From: Cylindrotheca closterium
Lineage: Eukaryota > Bacillariophyta > Bacillariophyceae > Bacillariales > Bacillariaceae
DNA length: 64,000 bases
Reading direction: 5' to 3'
Assembly (NCBI GenBank): GCA_933822405.4
Contig: CAKOGP040002447.1
Location: forward strand, 48,301 to 112,300
Position numbers and translations under genes: made by a program. This document shows positions 11,501-22,486 of this stretch, one piece after another. The notes under the pieces were generated by a model. It worked only from the letters and a program-made list of their open reading frames with translations, did no database searches and was not told where the DNA came from. How positions within the stretch are numbered: position 1 is the stretch's first letter; every line of letters starts with the position of its first letter.

Positions 11501-13868
11501 TATTCGACGTCTACGCGCACTGGTGAATCAGGGATCTGGATGCCATCAACAAAGATTTCCAATATCGCCACTCCTTTTTCGTTGTGAATGAAACCAAACT
11601 CGTAAACAAATGAATCGATTTTGCTCACAGGCAAATACCATTCGTCTTGACCAATATGAATGAGGGCTTCTAACGAAGCGTTGTGTCGTAACTGGTTGTC
11701 ATGGGCTCGGAATCGGATCTCTTTCGTTTGGGGTACTTCAGCGCAAATGTCCATCTTGTTGCAGCCGGACTGGATCGTCATATTCACTGCGACGTCCTCG
11801 CCATCGATGGTCCACGGATAGATACCAACTGCATGAGCATTGTCAGAGACACACCTTCCAGCAATCAGCAGTGTTCCTGGTGGACAGATGCAGTCCCCTT
11901 GTGCATTCTGAGAAACAATGGAAAGCAAGATCGTTAGTTGGTTGAATCTGCATGGTATTGTAAAGGACATTGGACGCACCGGTATTCTATATTCTCCAGG
12001 GTAGATGACTTCGCAAGCGCTGCTGGTAATCTGAACCTGGACCGGGGATTCTGGAATGTGAACACCATCAATTAATACTTCCAAGATTGCCAACCCAGGT
12101 TCACTCTTTGAAAGCTGGAATTTGTACAAGAACGGTCCAATCCGTGTGACGGGTAACTCGCGAGTGATTGCTCCTAGATAAGCTACGGCTGTGACGATAG
12201 AATCCTCCCTTTCAAGGTTGTCATAGACATGATATGTGAGCTCCTTGTCCTTTTCCACGATACCACAGAGTGACATTTTGCCACAGCCGAGATCAGTACC
12301 AGTTTTCTCGGATGCTTGTTCGCCAGAGTATGGATAGACATTCACTTCATATGCTTGAATGCAAGGACTGCAGTAGCACGAATGGCCTTCCGGACAAGGA
12401 GCCCCAGCCTGTTCACACTGAGTCTCAAAAACTGCTTTTGAAACTTTGTAGTGGCCTGCTGGACAAACGATGCCGCCGTAGAACTCGGCGTTCCGTGCGC
12501 AGTGCAATTTTTCTGTATCAAAACGATTAATGCAGTTAGCGATTAGTACATAACAATCCTCCTGCTGTCCTCACACCACACATACCATTATATTCATCCT
12601 CAACCACAAAGCCTGCCTCTTGCTGCATCGTGCGTACATTAAAGTAAGATCTTGGAGAACGGAAGCCGCTATGAAACCCAGCTATTTCTGCTTCGTAGGC
12701 AAGAGCAGCCATCTCTTGTGTAGTATCGCATCTTGTGTGCGTGTCAAAGTTGACAAGTGGCGTGGACCTGCACAGAGCGGCTTGCTGGTCTGTTCTGGCT
12801 TCGTCTATGCACTCTTGGATCTTCTCCCCGATACTGCCATGGTACTTCATGGCAATCATTGCATTCGCCACTTCCTCCGCTACTAAAGCATCGACAGACT
12901 CTTTTGCTGCCAAGGGCCATTCGGGAAAGACTGGAGTGGAGTGGAGAAACGGAAAGACTTCACCATTCGTCATGATGTTATTTTTTTGTTCGAGTACATT
13001 CAGGAGGCTCACATCCACGATTTTATTCGTAGAGGGATCCAAGGTTTTCTCCACTTGTCCGGTACGTACAAAGCCCACATCCCATCGTCCATCGAGAACT
13101 CCTCGTATCGTCTCTTCATCGTTTCCGGTGAAGACAACCTGCTTTGGATCCGTAATGTAATCCATACCATTCTTTTGCATTTCATAGAACTGTGATTGTG
13201 CACTAGCAAAGTCAGAGAAGGAATGGGCTCCAATGATCTTTCCTTTTAAATCTTCCACACTGTCGATATCTTTCGTGTCCGCGAGGGTGATCATTGCACC
13301 TGTGTTTGGAACGTGTCAGAGAAACATGAGAACCATGTCGAATGTTTGTTTGTCTTTCAAGAATCCACCTGAAAATCATCAGCAATCATCAGTACTCACC
13401 TGATAAAACATCAACCTCGTATTCCCGCCCCCTTGCCTTCAATCTTGCAATAGTCGTAGCCAGAGGCTGAGCCCCAATTTCAAGACCAATGCAACTGTAT
13501 ACCCCGGAATCCGTGTACATAAAGTCAATCTCTTGTTTGAGATCGATCCAATCACGAAGAGGTGTTTCCGTGACTACCATCTTGAACTCGATGGGAGGAT
13601 TCCATCGTTTCCCAACCGCTTCATTTAGATACGATTCGAAAGTCAAGTTGAATTGCTTGTGGGCCAACTCCAAGCCGCTTGTGGCGTGGACTCCGACATA
13701 GTATGTTTGCTTCTGTGTAAGTGGGTCGAATTCTCGGTATTCCTGAGCGCAATTCAGCTCACCCTCAGCCCACAAGTCTTGCTGGGCGTGAGTGGATGAT
13801 TGAATTAGTGTTCCAAGGATCAAGAGGAGGCATATCGTCACTCTTTGTAGCTTCATGTTGAAATCCAT
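8522..13868 (-). CDS. Receptor guanylyl cyclase: PhnD-like sensor, TM, protein kinase, cyclase
   Basis: Twelve exons (13400-13868, 12586-13299, 11980-12512, 11458-11907, 10653-11388, 10535-10578, 10419-10453, 10106-10330, 9978-10042, 9537-9891, 9261-9451, 8522-9171), all with GT-AG introns, give 1488 residues. Order: signal peptide (1-31); a region resembling phosphonate ABC-transporter binding proteins (~35-390; [31 protein letters not shown]); two Cys-rich PCPEGH-type/beta modules (~396-720); one TM (~744-767); a kinase domain (~793-1110) with GQGAFG, Lys815 in [12 protein letters not shown] (Asp1035), DFG (Asp1053) and FWMAPE; and a class III cyclase (~1214-1390) with metal Asp1221 and Asp1265, Glu1261 expected to read guanine, and the Asn1342/Arg1346 pair. 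It probably makes cGMP in response to an external ligand. The position usually Cys in guanylyl cyclases is Ala1335. The alternative upstream Met at 14027 would bury the signal peptide, so 13868 is preferred. Confidence 0.9.
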
Positions 13869-15651
13869 TTCGAGAGTAATGATGGATTGCTTTGTGATTG
13901 TCCAAAAAAACTGAAAAGGTGAGAAACGACGATGTCTTGTTGAGACCATATTTCGATCTGGAATTTTCACGACATTTATTGTGACGTTGAAGAGAACACG
14001 TGCAGGTCCCAGACATCTAACGCCCACTTTCTCTGTTCAGATGGGCACTTTTTCTATTTATGGAAGATGGGTCGGCTTTTGATACCCACAACCTAAAAAT
14101 GCTGACTGCACGCGAGCTGTTCGTACTCCCAAGATTATTAGTCTCGAGCCTTTCGCGCATAAAAACTTCTCCAGAAGCATTGGCAGCAAGCAGGAGATTG
14201 AAGACGATAAGAAGCGGTACCAAGAAGCCCTTCTATGCTCACAGCTGGTCCGAATGACAAGGTGGCGACGGATACAAAAGTACGAAGCACTGCATCAACG
14301 AACCCTTGATACGAGGAAGGCCTCAGAAGGAAAGGTCTATCTAGTACTTTACATCCGTGAGCCGCGGCACGTGCCTACTCTACAGTAAAGTGCCTGCTGG
14401 TACTATTCAAAACTCTTCCACCAGTTTAGATAAGAGTTCAGCAGCAGCTTCATGAAGCTACTACTACCTTGCTGCTATGGAGTCGAAGGGACGAGCTGTC
14501 ATCTGTCATTGTTATAACCATCGTACCTGCTCCTATCGCCAGCTAAATCAAAAGTTGGTGCATTCATTCATTCAATCCTCCTAAAATATGTTCGGAATCG
14601 TCTTCGAATACCGTGTACAGTAGGCGGGGAGGGTACGAGTACCAGGTACCATGGTACGATATGTTGTCAAGGCCATTCTGCACATGCGAAAATGGCTTGT
14701 ATACCGCCCCTTGGTTATTGGACAGCAATACCCGAAGTCTTGAAAGTAGTATTATATTGGCTCCTGATCCATACCGGTATTATTGATGGGCGTTGCATTT
14801 TTAAAAAAATCCAATCTCTGTAGTGGCATTTTAATGCCAATAATAAGACCGTGCAAACGGCAATTTTTCGGTGATTTTAGCCTTACCGTATGCTCGAAAG
14901 TAGTTTATTACGACAATTTTTGATTTCGGGACGATGATGAATCAACTGATTCGCATCAACATGCATTCACGATGGGAAGATGATTGACAGCGAAACGGAA
15001 GCCGAAGAAGGTAACTAAGCCGCCTACAACACATACATAATCTGCAATACGTGTACCAGCCACCAGATCAATTGGTTTTACATTTGCAGTCATGCAAGGT
15101 CAGCGAAGTGGTGTGATAGCTATATCGACGAGAAAATGAAACAAGCAACTTCGAAACTACAAAGATGAGGCTCGAAACGACACGACCAAACAGTAACACT
15201 TGAAGGACTCCGTTTCCCTCTTCTTGTGCTATAGAGGTCGAAGTTCTGTTGATTGTTACATTGGAGAACTACTATGATCTCCGTGTTGCCGTGGCAGTTG
15301 CTGATGGCAATTGATGAAGATGTTCTTGATGAGAATTGCGAAGATGACTGCCACTGGGAGAGAGTGGAATGAATTCAAGGAGATGAAGAGTCGTAGGTAT
15401 CGTAGTATAGCCTTGGATGTAGGTCATAGGCCAGCTTTGTTACGTATTCCCTCAGTACTGTAGTATCGGCACATGGTAGTGTTGTCAAAGGTTAGAGTCT
15501 CAGATGCCATTTTGGTTTCAATTTTGGTTTCAATTTTGGTTTCAATTTTGGTTTCAATGTTGGTTTCAATCTACAGTCTTGCTACAATACGCAAAATTCA
15601 ACGAGCCGCCTGGTACACGTGTACCTGGTGTACTTGTACCTGGTACCGCCG
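13869..15651. other. Gene-poor intergenic region
   Basis: I see no supported gene in these 1.8 kb. Short frames at 14017-14257 lack motifs and splice partners. The region includes GTAC-rich palindromic stretches (for example 14630-14660 and 15612-15656) and a 12-bp minisatellite at 15510-15569. Confidence 0.5.
15510..15569. repeat. 12-bp minisatellite, 5 copies
   Basis: Five head-to-tail copies of TTTTGGTTTCAA occupy 15510-15569, the last with one substitution. They sit about 80 bp before the left end of the long-TIR element. An open frame of hydrophobic repeats crosses it but is a by-product of the repeat. Confidence 0.92.
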
Positions 15652-15753
15652 GTACACGTTTAGACCTGTTTAACAAAAGTAGTCATTTAACACTTTTTAT
15701 GTGAAATAATTAGGGATTTAACACTTCTATTTCACTCTGAGATTTCTGTGTAG
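15652..15753 (+). repeat. Left terminal inverted repeat of the long-TIR element
   Basis: It begins GTACACGTTTAGACC and runs through AACACTTTTTATGTGAAAT to GATTTCTGTGTAG. It is complementary, with few mismatches, to 16185-16240 plus 17138-17184. The uninterrupted left arm shows what the right arm looked like before the TRIM-like insertion. Confidence 0.88.
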
Positions 15754-16244
15754 ACAATGTACTATGCTCTACGATCATCATTTCATGTAAAATACTGTCG
15801 TTTTCACACATCAAGCTTTCTAAAATTTACCAAATGACCCAAAGACTATTAGGTAGGATTGGTACGACGTTCTACTTCGGATCACATTCAATTCATCATG
15901 GAAACTCCTCAACCATCGTGTCACTCTATCGATGTTGTGCTCGTTTTCCGTTTGCTATCTCCATGTTATCGTTGTTTGACACCTCCATTTCGTCTCCTCG
16001 GATCATAAGGAGTAAAGCAGTCCACTCTTCCAGCCAACTAGCTAGGCTCCGGAGGAGTTAAAACTTGTGTGTCCCTACACACCTCGGACGACCAAGGCTT
16101 GGATCACGCCAAAACTTAGTGAGAAAAATGTGCGAACCCATGTCCCATGTGTTTCGCTATCGGGCGTAGAACATGGTACATTTGCTACACAGAAATCTCA
16201 GAGTGAAATAAAAGTGTTAAATCCCTAATTATTTCACATATAAA

Positions 16245-16403
16245 TGTAATGACCTTGGAGTGACCTTGGAACTAGATTAGACCCTTTGGAGGTACAGACA
16301 TAGCTTTAGGCCTAACGCTCACGTCACTCCTTTCTGTGGCTTTCTGAGAGACTCTATAACTTTTGTTGTGACCCATTCCTATCTCTTCTTCTAGGCTGGT
16401 TCA
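16245..16403. repeat. LTR-like repeat 1 of TRIM-like element
   Basis: A 159-bp unit from TGTAATGACC to GGCTGGTTCA. It contains CTCACGTCAC (a TGACGT/ACGTCA core) and a TATAACTTTTG box-like sequence. It recurs at 16612-16770 and 16979-17137. Confidence 0.85.
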
Positions 16404-17137
16404 CTATTCGAATAGCCATAAGGCTTAGATTGAAGACTACAAGAGTATACTCTCTCTCACACAAGCAACTGCTGTTTGATTTGATTGAAAAACCTCGATC
16501 CTTTCAGATTTACAACAAGTTTTACACACCAGTACTTTTTCTACGATGGCTTCTACGCACATGCTCCGTCAAACCATCATTGTCAATGAGGGCGACTCTC
16601 CATTGGCATAGTGTAATGACCTTGGAGTGACCTTGGAACTAGATTAGACCCTTTGGAGGTACAGACATAGCTTTAGGCCTAACGCTCACGTCACTCCTTT
16701 CTGTGGCTTTCTGAGAGACTCTATAACTTTTGTTGTGACCCATTCCTATCTCTTCTTCTAGGCTGGTTCACTATTCGAATAGCCATAAGGCTTAGATTGA
16801 AGACTACAAGAGTATACTCTCTCTCACACAAGCAACTGCTGTTTGATTTGATTGAAAAACCTCGATCCTTTCAGATTTACAACAAGTTTTACACACCAGT
16901 ACTTTTTCTACGATGGCTTCTACGCACATGCTCCGTCAAACCATCATTGTCAATGAGGGCGACTCTCCATTGGCATAGTGTAATGACCTTGGAGTGACCT
17001 TGGAACTAGATTAGACCCTTTGGAGGTACAGACATAGCTTTAGGCCTAACGCTCACGTCACTCCTTTCTGTGGCTTTCTGAGAGACTCTATAACTTTTGT
17101 TGTGACCCATTCCTATCTCTTCTTCTAGGCTGGTTCA
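16245..17137. mobile_element. TRIM-like tandem LTR element (LTR-internal-LTR-internal-LTR)
   Basis: Three direct repeats of 159 bp (16245-16403, 16612-16770, 16979-17137) alternate with two 208-bp internal segments (16404-16611, 16771-16978), a 367-bp period. Each 159-bp unit starts with TG and ends with CA, as LTRs do, and the whole is flanked by the same 5-bp ATAAA (16240-16244 and 17138-17142), a target-site duplication. The copies appear identical by eye, so the array is young. The internal part is too short for gag/pol; this fits a terminal-repeat retrotransposon in miniature that exists as a tandem dimer sharing its middle LTR. I could not recognise a primer-binding site or a clear polypurine tract. 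A 21-codon frame, MASTHMLRQ..., ends just before each downstream LTR. Confidence 0.83.
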
Positions 17138-17184
17138 ATAAAGTGTTAAATGACTACTTTTGTTAAACAGGTCTAAACGTGTAC

Positions 17185-20100
17185 GATACTGTACCATGTA
17201 CCTCAGAAAATTTGCGCGCGAACCCGGTATTTTCTGTACGTCATCATCATTGCGCACATCTATGCGCGCTCGCCCGTTGAGAATTCTGTATATAATCACA
17301 TCAATTTTCCCTTCCATCGGCAATATGGTGAGCCTCGAGGCCGAGGAAATCATCACTCTCTGGAGGAAAACTCGTGGGCCGCGGACATTCTCTGTATCGT
17401 ACCTTCTGTATCTTGTTTGTATGAAGCGATATGGATGAATTTGCTCCTTACACCTCTCAAATCACTGCTAAAGAACACAAACAAGGTACGAAAACTACTT
17501 TTGGAGCGGTTTTGGGACGTCTACGAAGTCCCAAGGCAACAGAGAGCTAGAATTTTCTGCGGAACTTGCTTCTCTTATTGTACTAAAGGCAATGATACCA
17601 TTTAATGTGCATTATCTGGGTTCCTACAGGACGATTTTCAACCCAGACCATTGAGTTGCAAATTCGTCGGTCACAATGAAATTGTACGGCCTGGACCCCA
17701 TGATTGGAGAAAGTGGAATCAGAGGTTGTGGCAAGCATAGTTGATATATATGCTACGTCGGGAGCGGCGGTAATGATGTTGAATATATTTTTTTGGCCGC
17801 AATCACACAATAATCCACCATGTTTGGTTCTGTTTGTTGCTTGGACTGGACGGATAGGTGTCAAGAAGACGTATTTGCCGAATGCGACTCATATCTACTG
17901 TCACCATCAAGACAAGATCTACACGGAGACTCTTTCGCAGTGTCCAACTACAAAAAATGACGATTTGGAGCACATCAAGGAGAAGTGATGCAATTGTTCC
18001 AATCGTTTGGACAAGCCGGTGTGGGCGTCCAGAGAAGTAAAAACTGCCGAACATGTTGTAGCAAGCATATTTGGTAGATAGACTATGGCTGGAGCGGCGC
18101 TTCGTACTTCTATTTGCCTCAATTACACACTACAATCTACCCTGTTTCGTTCGACTGGTTCTGTTGGGTTGAAGAACCTGGTCGGCAGAAAGTCAAGAGG
18201 GCCAATGCCTCACATTCAACCCTGTGATGGAAAGCTCCGCAGTGATTCTACTTACTCGGAGATCCATTCGGTTGTGTTTTGTTTGGAATACTTGCTGAGA
18301 TATTGGAATTCCAGTGTTTGGTGCAGTCTGTTGCTTGTTCCCGTTTCAGCGTGAAGGTCGGTGTGGCCGCCCTGGAGACAGCCAACCATTCAACAATACA
18401 CCAGAGCCTCACTTGGATACCTATTGTTGTAATTTTCTGGCACCCAGGCAATGGTTCCGCCTAGATCAAGAATCATGACGCCAAAATGGGATCAGAAATT
18501 ATGGAAATCCGGTCGAAAAAGCCACTTGGTAGTGGTGTGGGCCAAATTTCCTAAAAGTGACTTGTTCTGACACATATTTGTCGTCCATGGGTATGTATGA
18601 GAAGATTGGTGGCTTTGGAGTGGACGTTTTCTAGTTAAAAGTGATTAAATAGCACTCACACTGCTTTGGGGATCAACCCACCAGGTCCATTCAAGAATGT
18701 GGCTGGAATCCTTCCCAGTAGCCGAGTCGACACCCTGACACGATGGCACCAAGTTCAAAGTTGCCAAAATACGTATAGTTATCGAATTTGGGCAGTGGTT
18801 TGGAGGGCTATGGCGGATAAAAGATTCTAGGCTGCTAGCATAATTTTTGTCTTCCTTTCCTACTTTTCAATTGACTTTGTGGAATGGCCTGGAATCTGAT
18901 CGATGGTACACAAAGATCTCTAATTCAGAGTGGACAAAGTCCTAGCAAAGATATATAATTATAATATCGCATTGAAATTTATCAAAGAATGTAATCGCAA
19001 CAAGGTCGTATGGTACGAGATCAGCTTCCGGCCTCTGAAGAGTTTTTTTTCCTAGTCAAATGACTCAATCCTCAGTCGATTGAGTCGAGATGTCTAACGG
19101 CTGGTTTTTATTTTTAGCCGAAACCACAAAGTTGTTTTCTGTGCTGGAGCCTCTCTAACACCTCCTTGGAACTTGGGATTTTTTACAAGGGATGGGCAAA
19201 GTTCTTTGAAAAGGTTTTAGGTCCATACAGTAGGTGGTTTTGAAATTTTAGCTTTGTCCCCAGAATTCCGAATTCCACCCGAATTTTGGTTGGGTACAGT
19301 ATTTCGTGGATTGGGGTCATAGACCGGTACCTGGTACCAGGTACCATACGAGTATACAAAATGTAAACATGTTTTTTGGCGTTGATGGCTACCGTACATT
19401 TGGAAATTGGCGGGAGGCTCGGGAACATGAAAAATACTTGAAAATATAGACTTGACCAGTTTTTCACGTAGATTTCAATGGAGGTATCAGAAATCAACCA
19501 AAACCACGGTAAAGCGCTGGGATTTGATGCTAAAGTTTCTTCAATTACTTAACATCAAAGGTCTGGCAAAGGAGATTTCCTTTAAGTGGTGGCGACGGAC
19601 AGACAGACCACTTAATACGTCGTTTTATTTCGCGCGTGCCGAGCATACAGTCACGAATATAACATAAATTACTTATGCAAACGGTAACCCCCGACCTTAG
19701 AAACAACATCTCCTCCTGGGATATTGCATAAGTCAAAAAACTGATTACCCCACGCCGCAGAGCATTATATGCACCGTGGCGCTGAAAAAACGATAATTGC
19801 ATAACTCGGTTTTGTCGTGAGAAGATAGCTGTAGCGCATTCTCCTCCCGCCAATTTCCAAATGTACGCTACCGGTACCTACCTGGTACGTGTACTTGAAA
19901 TGGAGACAAACTTTTCCGTAACCAGAATAAATAGCCTTCAATGGGGGACATGAAACAGGGGTAGTCCCTGTTTTCGGTCGAAAAGGGGTTGAAAATCCAG
20001 TGGTGTACCGGTACATTTGCAATAGAGGCACAGCTCCAAACTATACAAACGGCTTTGTCGCGATTTCAAATCGTTTTATTTCGACCTGCGCTACTTTCAA

Positions 20101-21640
20101 TATGGATTAATAGTAAGTGTTAATGTACTCAGAAGAAGGTACAGCTCTAGTGTTGAACGAGTGGCTAGCTAGCTAGCTCTCTCTGTCATCATGAGATGTG
20201 CTGGCATGTCGTGGCCACAAGCACTTGGCCACTCGCACGATGGTGAACCAACAGCAGCCAAGATGATGGAGCGATTCCAACAGGAAAATCCAAGAATAAC
20301 ATATGTTAGATCGTGTGTTACCCACTGTGGTCCATGAGAAAGGATAAGAAGTTGCGACCGCGGCTGGGACAGAGGTTCCATTAAGCTGTTTCGCCATCAT
20401 TGCCTCGCGGTGGTTGATTGTGGTATGATAGAGGCAGCTCAAAAGTATTTTACATATCAATGAAGCTTGCACCTACGAATTTGAGGGCTTCTGCAAAGGT
20501 TGGTAGGGTATCAATCGGTACGTTCGCACAAAATTACATGGGTAGTATTTGCATTTCGTTTTCGTACCGGTGTCCCTCTTGCCACATGTGCATATGCCAC
20601 ATGGATTCAAGAGTTGAGTGCTCAGAGAGTATCGATGGATTGGACCAAGAGTATAAGGGTGTCATCCACGTCTGTCTGTATACCGGTGCGCTTGCATCAA
20701 GTGTAATATACAGTACAGTATTATTTCACTCTGCCATTATTGTTACATCTCAACTGAGGCCCATACAGTGGTATTTCGTTTCTCTTCGATGGTGTTGCTG
20801 ACAAAGGTACTGTCGCATTCATATCCAGGTAAAATTTAAACTTAATCATTCATCCCATTGACAGTTCGTCATTGTGACACTCTTTGTTGTTCTTTTCTCC
20901 TCATTCTGAAACTGAAAATAATGCGGCTCAAACCACAGCAACGGGCACTATGGACATCGTGTGAGGGTATATAGAACCAACTGAAGCCTCTTCTTGAAAA
21001 TGAAAGTAAGCCAATCATCTGTTCAGGCACCATTTCTGAAGCGGATAGTGGTGCTGGCCTGTCGTGCAGGGCAGGAAAAGAAGTTTAGCAAAGTTCTTAA
21101 AATCGGTTCAGCAATCTTCATGGTCAGCAATTCGAATAGTCAAGGTCACGAAGACGGTGCCAGAAGACAGATGATCTGATAGTAGCGTCGCATCCAGTAA
21201 CGCAGGTAAGGTGTTGATTGGCTGAGTTTGTGTCTGTTTTTCACGCGTAATAGTAGCCATCGCCGTTTATGTAAATTAGTTGGTGACATCTGATGGCTGT
21301 CGTGTGGCTAAACACAAAGGTACAACCGCAAAGTAGAAAATCGCAATCATAATGCGATGCGTCATCGGTCCCAGTAGAGAGCGAAACTCCTTTCCATACT
21401 TTTTTTGCAGCTCATACTCCGATATAAAAAAAAATGTGATGTTGACCGATATTATTTTCCATTTGTGCGCCACAGATTGGATTGCGGCCTCACCGTACCC
21501 TGGTACCGGTACTGTATGATACCAGTTACTTACTTCATAACCAGGCATTCTATTCTTCCTATTATTGACTGATACACTAACTTTTAAAACTTGAACCCCG
21601 TGCGACTTTTTGTTCGTTGTACTTCAACTATATTTGTATA
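17185..21640. other. Gene-poor region with decayed repeats
   Basis: I cannot support any gene in this 4.5-kb stretch. Parts of 17640-18460 look like two or three diverged copies of one sequence; one pair is GTGGCAAGCATAGTTGATAT near 17728 and GTAGCAAGCATATTTGGTAG near 18058, each followed by similar GGAGCGGCG segments. On the minus strand they yield similar fragments (MLATTSDST and MLATTCSAV) with stops, so they may be remnants of a repeated coding sequence or transposon. A 25-bp inverted repeat (19393/19843) is listed separately. GTAC-rich palindromes occur near 19325-19350, 19869-19890 and 20004-20012. Confidence 0.45.
19393..19867. repeat. 25-bp perfect inverted repeat with 425-bp spacer
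   Basis: The sequence beginning CGTACATTTGGAAATTGG at 19393-19417 recurs as an exact reverse complement at 19843-19867. GTACC-rich sequence lies outside both arms. The interior is AT-rich and non-coding. It could be the ends of a small non-autonomous element or a rearranged duplication; I see no target duplication. Confidence 0.7.
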
Positions 21641-22160
21641 TTGGAGACTCGAAAAGGTCTCACTTCAAGCTCACGTCAGTTCACGTCATCTTTCTTCAAG
21701 CTTGTTTGCATCGGAAGGGGTGAGGAAACCAAACTATGGTAGGCAGGCCCACATGCGGTACGGAATTTACGTTGGGTTCACACAAATGGAGACTCCAAAT
21801 GTTTCTCACGTCAGTTTTCTTCATCCCTCACGTCAGCTATATCGATTTCGTAGCGGAAGTATAAAAGTGGCCCGAAAGGATGAGAAAGCCAAATGTGTGG
21901 TGCCCATACAGATGGAGACTCCAAAAGGGTCCCGCCTTCACGTCAGTTCTCTAAGTGGCTCGTTATTGCGCAACTGACAAAGTGCACCGAAAACAGTGGC
22001 CCGACCTGGGAGGGAGAAACGAGCTCTTTTCCCGGAACGGCCGGGAAATTGAGATTTAGCATACAATTCTTGGGAGTAAATGTTGATTTTCCCGGCCGTC
22101 CCCGTGCGTTGCTTCTCCAATGCTGTTTCACGTCAGTTTTCATCATCATCCTTCACGTCA
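21641..22160 (+). repeat. Degenerate ~125-145-bp tandem repeat carrying TCACGTCA motifs
   Basis: Three diverged units start near 21644, 21788 and 21912, each with TGGAGACTC followed by AAA-rich sequence, CTTCA, and TCACGTCAGTT. Units one and two are also followed by related GGTGAGGAAACCAAA / GGATGAGAAAGCCAAA segments. They lie upstream of the DUF6824 gene at 22866. Confidence 0.6.
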
Positions 22161-22486
22161 TTACTGTACTGTAGCTTCCCAAAAAATGTGCTGCGGGACT
22201 GAAAGGACCGAACCGAACTCGGATCCATCCACTCTCCATTCAATCGCATCGAAAACAATTGGGGGCGGAACTTTTTCTTCGTTTGCCCGAGTGATATTTA
22301 CCCATGGAAAGCAAGTAACGAACCGAACGCAGATCCATTCTCCATGATTCGAAAATACTACCATCGGGCGGATAATTTGCGCGATGGAAGGTGCAACTTC
22401 AATAATCCGAGTGCAACTTCAATAACCAAAGTGCAACTTCAACAATCGAACCCAAGCCAAAACCCTAATAGGAATAACTCACGTCA
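21673..22486 (+). promoter_or_regulatory. Cluster of eight ACGTCA (CRE half-site-like) motifs
   Basis: ACGTCA occurs at 21673, 21683, 21808, 21830, 21940, 22130, 22155 and 22481, always in the same orientation and mostly as TCACGTCAG. ACGTCA/TGACGT is the core bound by bZIP factors and is the CCRE element described for CO2/cAMP-responsive diatom promoters. The cluster is 0.4-1.2 kb upstream of the start codon at 22866. Being regulatory is inference; the motif could simply be carried by the local degenerate repeats. Confidence 0.5.
22389..22449 (+). repeat. 20-bp tandem repeat, 3 copies
   Basis: Three units of GTGCAACTTCAATAAYCVA type start at about 22390, 22410 and 22430, about 420 bp upstream of the DUF6824 gene's start. 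Confidence 0.85.

Larger units (their letters stand above)
15652..17184. mobile_element. Long-TIR (foldback/MITE-like) element interrupted by a second element
   Basis: The left arm (15652-15753, about 100 bp) recurs as an inverted complement on the right in two pieces. Positions 16185-16240 match 15698-15753 and positions 17138-17184 match 15652-15700. The pieces are separated because a TRIM-like element (16245-17137) inserted in the right arm. Without it the element would be about 635 bp, with ~100-bp terminal inverted repeats and a ~430-bp non-coding centre, i.e. a non-autonomous DNA transposon of the foldback/MITE type. GTAC flanks both ends and may be a 4-bp target duplication, though GTAC is also palindromic so this is not certain. 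No transposase is present. The superfamily is unknown. Confidence 0.85.

Noticed and set aside
15473..15704. Frames with repeated ILVSILVSILVS and FQFWFQFWFQ
   Set aside because: Translation of the 12-bp minisatellite, not a protein.
16430..16997. Two identical 66-residue frames in the TRIM-like repeat
   Set aside because: They span internal and LTR sequence and recur only because the 367-bp unit is duplicated; no Gag or Pol similarity.
21938..22174. Overlapping frames between 21.9 and 22.2 kb
   Set aside because: No motif and located in the degenerate ACGTCA repeats.
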